Below, piece after piece: positions 27,305 through 35,547 of a DNA stretch of 64,000 nt; the first letter of the stretch is position 1; every line of letters starts with the position of its first letter. Made by a program: the position numbers and the translations under genes. This DNA is from Streptomyces lanatus (GTDB lineage Bacteria; Actinomycetota; Actinomycetes; Streptomycetales; Streptomycetaceae), in contig NZ_BNBM01000027.1 of assembly GCF_014655715.1 (NCBI RefSeq), positions 30,174 to 94,173 on the forward strand, given 5' to 3'. The notes under the pieces were generated by a model, which saw only the letters and a program-made list of their open reading frames with translations, did not search any database and was not told the DNA's origin.

Positions 27305-28576
27305 GTGCTGGTTGCGCAGCGATATCGCCTCGACGGGCGCATCGGCCGAGGCGGCATGGGCGAGGTGTGGCGCGCCACTGACGAGTTGCTGGGCCGGACG
27401 GTGGCCGTCAAGCTGCTCGCCGCCGAGGCGGACGAGGCCGCGACGCGGCGTTTCCGCCGCGAGGCGGAAATCGCCGCTCGCGTCACTGATCCCCATGTGG
27501 TCGCCCTGTATGACGCCGGCGCCCACGAGGGACGGCTCTTCCTGGTGATGGAGTTCGTCGACGGCGGGAGCCTGGCCGGGGAGCTGGCCGTCCATGGCGT
27601 ACTGGGCCCCGAGCGGGTCGCCTGCCTCGCGGCGCAAATCGCGGAGGGCCTGTCCGTCGCGCACCGGCAAGGCGTCATCCACCGCGACATCAAGCCCGCC
27701 AATCTGCTGCTGACCTCGGACGGCACAGTGAAGATCGCCGACTTCGGGGTGGCCCGGATCGCTCACGAGACGGCGGTGGCGCTGACCGCCTCCGGGCAGC
27801 TCCTGGGTACGAGCCCCTACCTGGCCCCCGAGCGTGCCGTGGGGCGCCCGGCCGGGCCGGCCTCGGATGTGTACTCGCTGGGCTGTGTCCTGTACGAGCT
27901 GCTCACCGGCCACTCGCCCTTTTGGGGGGAAACTGCCGCAGCCGTCGTCCACCAGCACGTCGAGGCCGTGCCCGCCCGGCCCGGACAGCTGCGGTCAGGG
28001 CTGCCCGGCAGTTTCGAGGACTATCTGCTGCGGCTGCTGGCGAAGAACCCGGGTCACCGGCCCACCGCCGAACGCGTCGCCGACTGGTTCACCGCCTGGC
28101 AGAACACCCGACCGCCCGCTGCATCGCGTCTCGCATCACCGGACACCCAGGCGCACACCGCACGGTTCTCCGCGGCCCCGGCATCGCGGACGCCCCGGAG
28201 ACGACGCCCCACCGGACGGCGCACCGCCGCACTCCTCGGACTGGGCGCGGTCGCTCTGTTCGGCGCCTCGGTCCTCATCGGCGCGACTCTGGGCGACAAC
28301 GAGACTCGGGGCCCGTCCGGGAGCACCGCTCCCTCTCCGTCCCTGTCCCCCTCTCCATCGGCGACCACAGCGGCCACCGATCCCTCGACTCCGCAGGAGA
28401 CCCGAGTCGCCACCACGGCCCCTCCGCCCCCCGTACCTTCCGCGACGCCGACCGCGCACGACACCACGACTGCGGCCACCCCCACGGCACCCCCGAGCAG
28501 CACCGCGGCAACCACGCCCTCGCCGTCCTCGACGCCGCCCAAGAAGAAGGCCGACAAGCACAAGCCGAAACGGTGA
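27305..28576 (+). CDS. membrane-anchored Ser/Thr protein kinase (PknB-like)
   Basis: 423 aa from GTG 27305, giving the typical start LVAQRYRLDGRIGRGGMGEV. Hanks motifs: glycine loop GRGGMGEVW, Lys in TVAVKLL, catalytic loop VIHRDIKPANLLL, DFGVAR, activation loop ending GTSPYLAPE, and SDVYSLGCVLYELLTG. After the kinase domain (about residue 260) come an Arg-rich juxtamembrane stretch, one membrane span (AALLGLGAVALFGASVLIGA) and a Pro/Ser/Thr-rich outer tail ending KKKADKHKPKR. There are no PASTA repeats. It converges on a dead paralogue at 28851-30185. Confidence 0.93.
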   Translation: MLVAQRYRLDGRIGRGGMGEVWRATDELLGRTVAVKLLAAEADEAATRRFRREAEIAARVTDPHVVALYDAGAHEGRLFLVMEFVDGGSLAGELAVHGVLGPERVACLAAQIAEGLSVAHRQGVIHRDIKPANLLLTSDGTVKIADFGVARIAHETAVALTASGQLLGTSPYLAPERAVGRPAGPASDVYSLGCVLYELLTGHSPFWGETAAAVVHQHVEAVPARPGQLRSGLPGSFEDYLLRLLAKNPGHRPTAERVADWFTAWQNTRPPAASRLASPDTQAHTARFSAAPASRTPRRRRPTGRRTAALLGLGAVALFGASVLIGATLGDNETRGPSGSTAPSPSLSPSPSATTAATDPSTPQETRVATTAPPPPVPSATPTAHDTTTAATPTAPPSSTAATTPSPSSTPPKKKADKHKPKR

Positions 28577-28850
28577 CCTCGGGTAGGTCCCCTCCATGGG
28601 CGTGCCCGCCGTCGTGAACGGTCACCGCCAGCAGAGGCTGGGCGTGCTGGCCTTCGCCGTCGTCAGCGCCAGCACGACGAGCGTGAACACGCCCCGTGGC
28701 CAGCAGCCGCGGCTTTTTCCTCCCGCGCCGAGCGGCCGGGCAAGCCGGTCTGCGCCACGTGATCGGCGACGCTCAAGAGTCGCACTCCGGGGTAAGGCCC
28801 GGGTCAGACAGGCACGGCCGACCGTGAGGACTCCGGGCCCCAGGCTCAGG
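28577..28850. other. gap between convergent kinase genes
   Basis: About 270 bases, expected to hold terminators of both genes. No perfect long hairpin was seen and no gene is supported. Confidence 0.25.
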
Positions 28851-30185
28851 TCAGTGCTTGCCCTTGCCTTGCTTGTCGGCCTTCTTGGGGCTCGGCTTGG
28901 CGTCGGTTGCCTTCTGCGTCTCCTGGTTGGGCTGCGCCGGGGAAGGCAGCGACGCCGTGGGCGACGGTGAGGAAGTGGCGCCGTACGGCGTCGAGGTAGG
29001 TGACGTGGCGGGCGTGGAGGATGAGGATCTGGCGGGGCTCGTGCTCGTGGATGGCCCGGTCTGCGGGCCCTACGCCGAGCCGGTGCCGGGCGAGAACCAA
29101 GCCATGCCCGCGAGCACCGCCGCGGTGAAGAGGCCGGCGCCGCCCAGCACCACCACCAGCCGGGAACGGCGCAGGAACGGCAGACGCGAGCGGCGGGGCA
29201 CGACCCGGTGCACGCTCGTCTTCCACTCGGCGTCCGCCACCGGGACGAAGGCACCCTTGGCGGGGGCAGCGGGAGCAGAGGCGGAGCTCGCAGGGGAGGT
29301 GGCCCTCGAGCCGGTGACCGGCTGCCGGTCCGGGCGGCTGTGCTCCCGGTGTTCGCCCGGCAGCGGCTCCGGCGCCCGCGCCACGCTCCGCGCCCGAACC
29401 AGTCCGCCACCTCCTCGGCCGTGGGCCGATCCTCGGGCTCCTTGGCCAGGAGCCCGAGCAGATAGCTCTCGAAGGCGGGCGGGAGGTCGGCGCCGAGCTG
29501 CCGGGGTGGGACCGGGGCGGCGTCGAGGTGCTGATGAAGCACCGCGAGCGCGCTGTCTGCCTGGAACGGCGGCCGTCCGGTGAGGAGTTGATAGAGCACG
29601 CAGCCCAGGGAGTACACATCGGAGGCCTGTCCCGCGGTACGGCCGAGGGCGCGTTCGGACGCGAGGTAGAGGCTGGTGCCGACGATCTGTCCGGTGGCGG
29701 TGAGCGCGGCAGAGGGGTCGTCGGGGAAGCGGGCGATGCCGAAGTCGCCGATCTTCACGGAGCCGTCGGCGTCCAGCAGGAGGTTGGCGGGCTTAATGTC
29801 TCGGTGCACGATGCCCTGCCGGTGGGGCGGCGGCGAGCCCGGCGGCGGCTTGGGCGGCGATACGGGCCACCCGCTCGGCCGGCAACGGGCCCGAGACGGC
29901 GAGTGCGCGGGCGAGGCTGTCGCCGTCGACCAGCTCCATCACCAGGAACAACCGGTCCCCGTGCTCGCCGAAGTCGAGGACGCCGACCACATGCCGGTGG
30001 CTGAGGCGGCCGGCGGTCTGCGCCTCCAGCCGGAAGCGGGAGGGCGCGGTGGGGTCGGAGTCGTGGGGCAGCAGGAGTTTCACGGCAACCGGTCTGCCGA
30101 GCGTCTCGTCGTAGGCCCGCCAGACCTCCCCCATCTCGCCCCGCCCGATGGCGTCCCGCAGCCGGTACCGGCCCGCTATCAGCAC
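28851..30185 (-). pseudogene. second Ser/Thr protein kinase, frameshifted with in-frame stop
   Basis: ATG 30185 starts LIAGRYRLRDAIGRGEMGEV. The frame breaks at a C run near 29829; removing one C restores LAAAHRQGIVHRDIKPANLL. It continues DFGIARFPDDPSAALTATGQ and SDVYSLGCVLYQLLTG, and is lost again near 29400. The membrane segment RLVVVLGGAGLFTAAVLAGM lies in a third stretch that meets TAG at 29070-29072. The tail beyond (PSPKKADKQGKGKH, stop 28851) is in the same frame and mirrors the Lys-rich tail of the kinase at 27305. At least two frameshifts and one nonsense codon, and the glycine loop has Glu for Gly (GRGEMG). Confidence 0.85.
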
Positions 30186-30456
30186 CTGTCCTCATCCTTA
30201 TGCCCAACGACGTCTTGACCGCCGCAGGCCGTGGCTCACCGCGCTGGTAAGGGTGGGGGGTGCCGCAGCGGCCCCAGCGTACCGGCCCCGCACTGCTGGC
30301 AGCCTCCATGCACCTGGAGCCCGGGGCCTCGCCATGGGCGGGGTGGCAGGGACCGTGTTCCAGGGTTGCGGAACCGCCGGCCCCAGCGGTCACATGCTGG
30401 CGCTGGTATCCGTTCTCTGCCTCACTGGGGTGCCGAGGTTGTGAGTGCGCAAGGAC
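30186..30456. other. intergenic, nothing supported
   Basis: About 270 bases upstream of the second kinase. Short open frames only, with no family signature. Confidence 0.25.
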
Positions 30457-30750
30457 TCAGCGAACGCTGTCGGTTCCGTCCGTGTGCTCGAACCGCTCCA
30501 ACTCGCCCGCGTCATCCATGACCGCCACCACGTCGGCGCCGACCAACCGCGCGCGAGGGATGCCCGTTTCCGCGACGAGCCGGCCCACGGGCACGCGCTC
30601 CGGATCCTCGGCCTCGCGGCGTTCGGTCGTCAGCTCCGCCTCCTCGCCGATCAGCAGCAGGACCCTGGCCCTGATCTGCTCGCTCAACCGATGGTCCCTT
30701 CCGGGAGGGCCGTCACAGCCGGGATCGTACAGCTGATCAAACCGGATCAT
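30457..30750 (-). CDS. small uncharacterised protein
   Basis: 97 aa from ATG 30750 (CAGGG upstream). Soluble, charged: IRFDQLYDPGCDGPPGRDHR, LSEQIRARVLLLIGEEAELT, PVGRLVAETGIPRARLVGAD, VVAVMDDAGELERFEHTD. It looks like a genuine coding frame (balanced residues, helical middle) but is not recognised. Its ATG overlaps the TGA of another open frame (30747-31043, ending VLDRDRDFWEGAAGLL), whose N-terminal half looks frameshifted. A small coupled gene upstream may be damaged. Confidence 0.5.
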   Translation of the reverse strand: MIRFDQLYDPGCDGPPGRDHRLSEQIRARVLLLIGEEAELTTERREAEDPERVPVGRLVAETGIPRARLVGADVVAVMDDAGELERFEHTDGTDSVR

Positions 30751-31039
30751 AAAAGCCCTGCCGCGCCTTCCCAGAAGTCCCGGTCCCGGTCGAGCACTCC
30801 GGCCACCCCGGGTGGCCGGTCCATGTCGAGCACGACAGAGGCTCCTCTTCGACACCGGCGGCCTGACCAGGGCCCGCGCCGCCCAGGGCCGAGCCTTCCC
30901 GCTGCTGGACGAGGCGGCAACCGCCGCGCGTGGCCGCACGCCGGGCAGCCGCTCGCCCCTGCCCGGCCCTGGTGTGGTGCCGGCCCCGCCGGGACCGGTT
31001 CGGATGCCCTCGACGCCGCGGGTGGCACGTCGGCGACCT

Positions 31040-31191
31040 CCATTTCGCGAGCAGGGGCAGACCCGTCACGGGGGGGGAACCGGCCTGCCCCTGCACGTCG
31101 GAGCCCGCAGCCCCCTCCACAGAGGGCGGACTCCTCGACCCTGATGATCGGGTCACCTTCTCCAGCGCATCGTGGTGCCGATGTGTCACAC
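31040..31191 (-). repeat. inverted repeat, copy B (partner at 25678-25827)
   Basis: Reverse-oriented relative of copy A, about 150 bases, separated from it by 5.2 kb. Together they frame the lipoprotein, the two convergent kinases and the 97-aa protein. Confidence 0.75.
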
Positions 31192-31279
31192 GGGACCGCT
31201 CGGCATGGCGTGAGAAGTGCTCGCGGAGGGGTACTGGCCCAGGGCGGGCTGACGGTGTGGCCGGGTTTGCCTGGGTTGG

Positions 31280-33391
31280 TCAGGCTGCTCCTCGGCCCGG
31301 TGTGAAGGGGCGTGCGCGGGCGATCAGTAGCGCGACGTCGTCGTGGTTATCGGGGTGCCGGAGGTCGTGAAGGAGCCGGTCGCAGGTTTCTTCCAGCGAG
31401 GAGTCGGGTGTCTTAAGCAGGCGGAGGAGGGTGTTGAGGCGTTCGTCGATGGGGTGGTGGCGGGTCTCCACCAAGCCGTCGGTGTACAGGACGAGCTGGT
31501 CGCCGGGGCCGAAGGGGACCGTGGTGGTTTCGAAGGGGATGCCGCCGACGCCGAGGGGGGTGCCGGTGGGCAGGTCGAGCAGGTGGGGGTGCTTGCCGCG
31601 GCGGATGAGGACGGGGGGCAGGTGGCCGGCGTTGGCGATGCGGCAGGTGCGGAGGTGGGGGTCGTGGGCGGCGTAGAGGCAGGTGGCGATGTACTGCTCC
31701 AGCCCGGAAGTGATCGCGTCGAGGTGCTCGAGGATCTGGGCGGGGTCGAGGTCGAGGCGGGCGAAGGCGGTGGTGGCGGTGCGCAGCCGGCCCATGGTGG
31801 TGGCGGCGTCGATGCCGCTACCCATGACATCGCCCACGACCAGTGCTGTCTTGTCGCCGCCGAGGGGGAGGACGTCGTACCAGTCGCCGCCGATTTCATA
31901 GGCGGCCTGGGCGGGCAGGTATCGGGAGGCGACTTGCAGGCCGGGCAGGTGGGGCGGGTGCTCGGGGAGCAGGCTGCGCTGCAGGGTCTCGGCGGCGTTG
32001 CGCATGCTCTGGTGCGTGCGGGCGTTGTCGATGCACACCGCGGCACGGAAGGCCAGCTCGGCTGCGATGGCAAGGTCGTCCTCGTCGAAGGGCCGTGGGT
32101 CGCGGGCGCGGGCCAGACCCATGAAGCCGAGGACGGTGCCGCGGGCGGTGAGCGGGACGGCCAGGTAGGAGTGCACCCCGGCCCGCGCCAGCAGGGTGGC
32201 GGCGTGCTCGTCGCGGGCGATGCGCGTCAGGTCGTTGCCGTCGGCGTGGCAGATCAGGATGGGACGGCCGGTGCGCACGCACTCGGTGGCCAGGCGGTCG
32301 GTGTCGTAGGCGGCGATGTGGCCGGGCGCATCGGCGGCCCGGAGGGCGTCGGTGGGATAGGCGGCCTTGACCGCGAGGGCGCGGAAGAGCGCGGGCCCGT
32401 CGCTGGTGGCGGGGCGGTGTTCGTCGAGTACGGAGTCGAGGACGTCGACGGTGACCAGGTCGGCGAAGTCTGGGACGGTGACCTCGGCCAGCTCCTGGGC
32501 GGTCTGGTCGACCTCCAGGGTGGTGCCGATGCGGGCGGAGCCGTTGGCGATCAGGGCCAGGCGCCGTCGCGTCTCGGTGGCCGCCATGGCCGCCTGGTAC
32601 CGCTCGGTGACCTCCACCACGATGTCGGCCACCCCCAGAATGCGGCCATGGGGGTCCTCCAGCCGGTACAACGAGATCGACCAGGCGTGTTTGTGCTCGA
32701 GGTCTGCTGGGGTGCGGCCAACGATGGTGGCCTGGTCGACCAGCGGGATCCCGGTGGTGAGAACCTGCCGCATCGCGGCCTCGGCCACCTCGAACTTCGA
32801 GTCCTTCATGATGTCGCGGTAGTGGCGGCCGAGGTGCTCCTTCGCGGAGATGCCATGCATGCGCTCCAGGGCCGGGTTGACAGCCACGTACCTCAGGTCG
32901 GTATCGAGGATGGCGATCCCGATGGGTGACTGAGAGATCAACCGGGTGGACAGGGCGACGTCCCGCTCCAGCTCACGCAGCATGGCGGAGTCGGTGCCGA
33001 GCCCGAGGGCGTAGAAATCGCCGCGGTCGTCCAGCAGCCGCATGTTGCGCAGCTCCACCGGCCGGGTGCTGCCGTCCTTGCAGCGGATGGGGAACGTGCC
33101 GGCCCAGCTCCGGCCGGTCTCCATCACCTCGGCGAACGTCTTGATCACCCAGTCGATGTGGTCTTCGTGGACGAGTAGCCGGGCAGCGTACTGCCCGAGC
33201 GCTTCGTGCGCGGTGTAGCCGTACAGGGCCTCCGCCTGCGGGCTCCACAGGACGATCCGGCCTTCGGCGTCCAGCAGCACCGCCGCGACAGCGAGAAGGT
33301 CCATCAGCCCGCTCGGCTGCGACGGCTCGCTCTCCGGGCGGTTGCTGTCTGCCCGGTCGAGGTCCGCTGGAGGCCATTCGGCTTCGCTCAT
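31280..33391 (-). CDS. PAS-PAS-GAF-PP2C (SpoIIE-type) serine phosphatase
   Basis: 703 aa from ATG 33391 (SD AAGGAG). Domains in order: PAS about 30-150 (AAVLLDAEGRIVLWSPQAEA), second PAS about 155-270 (IGIAILDTDLRYVAVNPALE), GAF about 280-455, then a PP2C/SpoIIE phosphatase (LPAQAAYEIGGDWYDVLPL, ALVVGDVMGSGIDAATTMGR, IANAGHLPPVLIR, LYTDGLVETR, DDVALLIAR) with its metal-binding Asp residues intact. Such proteins dephosphorylate anti-anti-sigma factors in stress or development circuits and are numerous in Streptomyces. No anti-sigma partner is adjacent. The signal sensed is unknown. Confidence 0.93.
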   Translation of the reverse strand: MSEAEWPPADLDRADSNRPESEPSQPSGLMDLLAVAAVLLDAEGRIVLWSPQAEALYGYTAHEALGQYAARLLVHEDHIDWVIKTFAEVMETGRSWAGTFPIRCKDGSTRPVELRNMRLLDDRGDFYALGLGTDSAMLRELERDVALSTRLISQSPIGIAILDTDLRYVAVNPALERMHGISAKEHLGRHYRDIMKDSKFEVAEAAMRQVLTTGIPLVDQATIVGRTPADLEHKHAWSISLYRLEDPHGRILGVADIVVEVTERYQAAMAATETRRRLALIANGSARIGTTLEVDQTAQELAEVTVPDFADLVTVDVLDSVLDEHRPATSDGPALFRALAVKAAYPTDALRAADAPGHIAAYDTDRLATECVRTGRPILICHADGNDLTRIARDEHAATLLARAGVHSYLAVPLTARGTVLGFMGLARARDPRPFDEDDLAIAAELAFRAAVCIDNARTHQSMRNAAETLQRSLLPEHPPHLPGLQVASRYLPAQAAYEIGGDWYDVLPLGGDKTALVVGDVMGSGIDAATTMGRLRTATTAFARLDLDPAQILEHLDAITSGLEQYIATCLYAAHDPHLRTCRIANAGHLPPVLIRRGKHPHLLDLPTGTPLGVGGIPFETTTVPFGPGDQLVLYTDGLVETRHHPIDERLNTLLRLLKTPDSSLEETCDRLLHDLRHPDNHDDVALLIARARPFTPGRGAA

Positions 33392-33508
33392 CGCGGCACT
33401 CCTTCTGCCGACCGGCGGGGCCATCCGCCGGCCTGGAGCGCGGCCTGTCTGCGTCTGCAGGCGCTTGGAGTTCCATGGTCCCCCGGACCACCGGACAACA
33501 CACCCCCG

Positions 33509-33900
33509 TCAGCACGCGTGGTCGACGACGAAGCGGGTGGCATGGCCGAGGCCGTGCGATCCGAGGCGGCTGGTGTCGCCGTCGCGGGCGCAGATCAAGA
33601 GGTCGGCCCCGGCAGCGGCCTGGATGGGCGTGTTCGGGTCGGCCGTGTGTGAGCCTCCGGGCGGCGGCGTTGAGGAGTTCGCTGGCGGCGGATCGGGAGA
33701 GTTCCGCGATGTGGTGGCCGGGGTCGCGTTCGGGGTGTCCGCGGCCGAGCAGGCCGGCGAAGGCGCCGTGCGCCGTCTCAGTGAGGGTGTCGTCGTGCGT
33801 GTACAGCAGCACGATGTCCTCGTCCTCTTCTGTGGCGGGCGCGTGCGGCGTCCCCGCAGGCGGGCGAGGTGCCTTCGGTGATCCAGACGATGGCGGTCAT
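33509..33900 (-). pseudogene. universal stress protein-like (UspA) remnant with frameshifts
   Basis: ATG 33900 starts TAIVWITEGTSPACGDAARA. After one frameshift comes DEDIVLLYTHDDTLTETAHG and AFAGLLGRGHPERDPG, and after a second, GADLLICARDGDTSRLGSHG and LGHATRFVVDHAC with stop at 33509. The pattern is that of small Usp-like proteins of Streptomyces. At least two frameshifts; the usual C-terminal PCPVLLVW end is lost. Confidence 0.6.
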
Positions 33901-34111
33901 GGGCGGCTCCGACGCGGCGAGGGCACTGTCAGTTGGCGATGGTGTGCAGCATCCTCACAGCGCCAGGGAGGACTTCCCGCCCCGGGCATCTGTGTGGACG
34001 TAGTAGGTCTGCACGAAGATCCGCCGCAGCAGCTGCACGGCCTTGATCTCCCGCAGTCAGGACGGCGCGGCAATTCTGTGGACCGCGTGCAGCAGCTGGT
34101 CCTGGCGTTGC

Positions 34112-34391
34112 TCAGCCGCGCCGGACGGAGAGCAGGCGCGCCGCCACAGCCAGCACTAGCCCGGCCGCGATGAGGTACAGGCCAAGACGTTCTTCGGGCG
34201 TGGGAGCGGTGTGCTGCTCGGCGCCGCAGCGCGCTGAGGGTGCCGCCGCCGGCGATGACCAGCGCGGCGGCGATGCCGGCGATCGATGGGGTGCTGCTGC
34301 TCGCGTCGGTCTCGGCGACGTCGGAGCGCACTTGGGGGAGGAGCGCTGTTGGCACCCGGCGCTGCGGCCGGCGATCCCTCTGAACCGTCAA
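34112..34391 (-). pseudogene. possible cell-surface/membrane protein remnant
   Basis: Minus frames encode VAETDASSSTPSIAGIAAAL then VIAGGGTLSALRRRA, resembling a degenerate LAxTG sorting signal, membrane span and Arg tail. After a frameshift, GLYLIAAGLVLAVAARLLSV and a stop follow. Two hydrophobic spans in different frames, with no larger domain seen. Weak call. Confidence 0.35.
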
Positions 34392-34453
34392 CTGTTGCCG
34401 GGAGAAGGTGGTTTACCCCGCGCTGTCAGTGACAGATGGCATCATGCCCGGCC

Positions 34454-35347
34454 ATGGGAAAGAGAGACGCAAGCGACGAGGCGTACGTAGTTGATCTGTG
34501 CGACCAGGTGCTCGGCGAAACGGCCCTGGCTCAGCACAAGTTCGACTGGCTGCTGGGCGACACCGGGGCGAGCGGGCAGCGGGCCAAGCTGCCGGTCGAT
34601 GCCTACTGGCCCGGACACCAGCTCGTGGTCGAGTACCGTATCCTGCGGCACGCCGCTCAGCACGCGGTCAGCGCCGGGCGCCTGGACGAACTCCTCCAAG
34701 ATGGCGGCTACCTTCAGCACGCCGACCTCCACACTCTCGCGGACGCTCTCCGGTACGCCCACTCCGAGCAGGCCAGGCTCAACGCCGCGGTCTACCGAGC
34801 CTCCTGGTCCATTCACCACCCTCTTCCTCCCGCAGCACGCCGCCAGCTCCTGGCCCTGGACGCCGCACGCTTCCGCAACACACGGCTGCAGGCGGAACTG
34901 CCCGGCGACACCGACTGGCAGGTGCGATGGGCAACAGGCAGCCAGGTCTCCACGGCACTGGTCCGCGCTCTCACCGGCCACACCGGGGAGGTGAGGGCGG
35001 TGGCAGTGACGGAGATGGACGGCCGCCCCCACGCCATCACCGGCGGTGACGACGGGGTGTGGGTGTGGGATCTGACCACCGGTACCCAGACCCACGAACT
35101 GACCGGCCACACCGGGGAGGTGGAAGCGGTGGCGATGGCGGAGCTGGACGCCCGTCCCCACGCCATCACCGGCGGTGACGACGGGGTGCGGGTATGGGAC
35201 CTGACCACCGGCACCTGCCTGACCACGTTTCACTGCCCCGCATCCGTGACTGCTCTCGCCGTCACCGCGGCAGCCACCGTCGTTGTCAGCTTCGGCCGCG
35301 AGGTCGCCGTCCTCGACCTCGCACCCCTCAAAGGCAGGCTCCGTTGA
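34454..35347 (+). CDS. chimeric protein: nuclease-like N-terminus fused to two WD40 blades of the neighbouring NLR-like gene
   Basis: 297 aa from ATG 34454. Residues 1 to about 63 (KFDWLLGDTGASGQRAKLPV, DAYWPGHQLVVEYR) look like the start of small actinobacterial PD-(D/E)xK-type proteins. From residue 64 (ILRHAAQHAVSAGRLDELLQ) the sequence is nearly the same as residues about 757 onward of the big protein at 35548, including the helical linker, then only two WD40 repeats and the same terminal blade (VAVLDLAPLKGRL). The join is in frame. Probably a recombination product of a duplication rather than a designed gene. Expression or function is unknown; no good SD. Confidence 0.7.
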   Translation: MGKRDASDEAYVVDLCDQVLGETALAQHKFDWLLGDTGASGQRAKLPVDAYWPGHQLVVEYRILRHAAQHAVSAGRLDELLQDGGYLQHADLHTLADALRYAHSEQARLNAAVYRASWSIHHPLPPAARRQLLALDAARFRNTRLQAELPGDTDWQVRWATGSQVSTALVRALTGHTGEVRAVAVTEMDGRPHAITGGDDGVWVWDLTTGTQTHELTGHTGEVEAVAMAELDARPHAITGGDDGVRVWDLTTGTCLTTFHCPASVTALAVTAAATVVVSFGREVAVLDLAPLKGRLR

Positions 35348-35463
35348 CCAACCCTGGTACTCCACCGCTGCGAATCGTCGCCGTACACGGCGGCGGCAAC
35401 AGCTTCGCGTCGAATCACCGGCGCTCGCCTGCGAAGTCCTTGGGGGTTGACGTAGCGCGGTGA
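35344..35463 (+). pseudogene. start of a second copy of the coupled alpha/beta-hydrolase, truncated
   Basis: TTG 35344 overlaps the preceding TGA just as at 40014. It reads TNPGTPPLRIVAVHGGGNSF, matching the first 24 residues of the hydrolase at 40014, then diverges and stops at 35463. It marks the right end of the duplicated block. Confidence 0.75.
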
Positions 35464-35547
35464 TCGTCTTCCTCTTGTTCTTGATGATGTGACCACCGGG
35501 ACGGCTTGATGTGTTTAGCGTCAGTCACGGACCACTGATCAAGGTGA

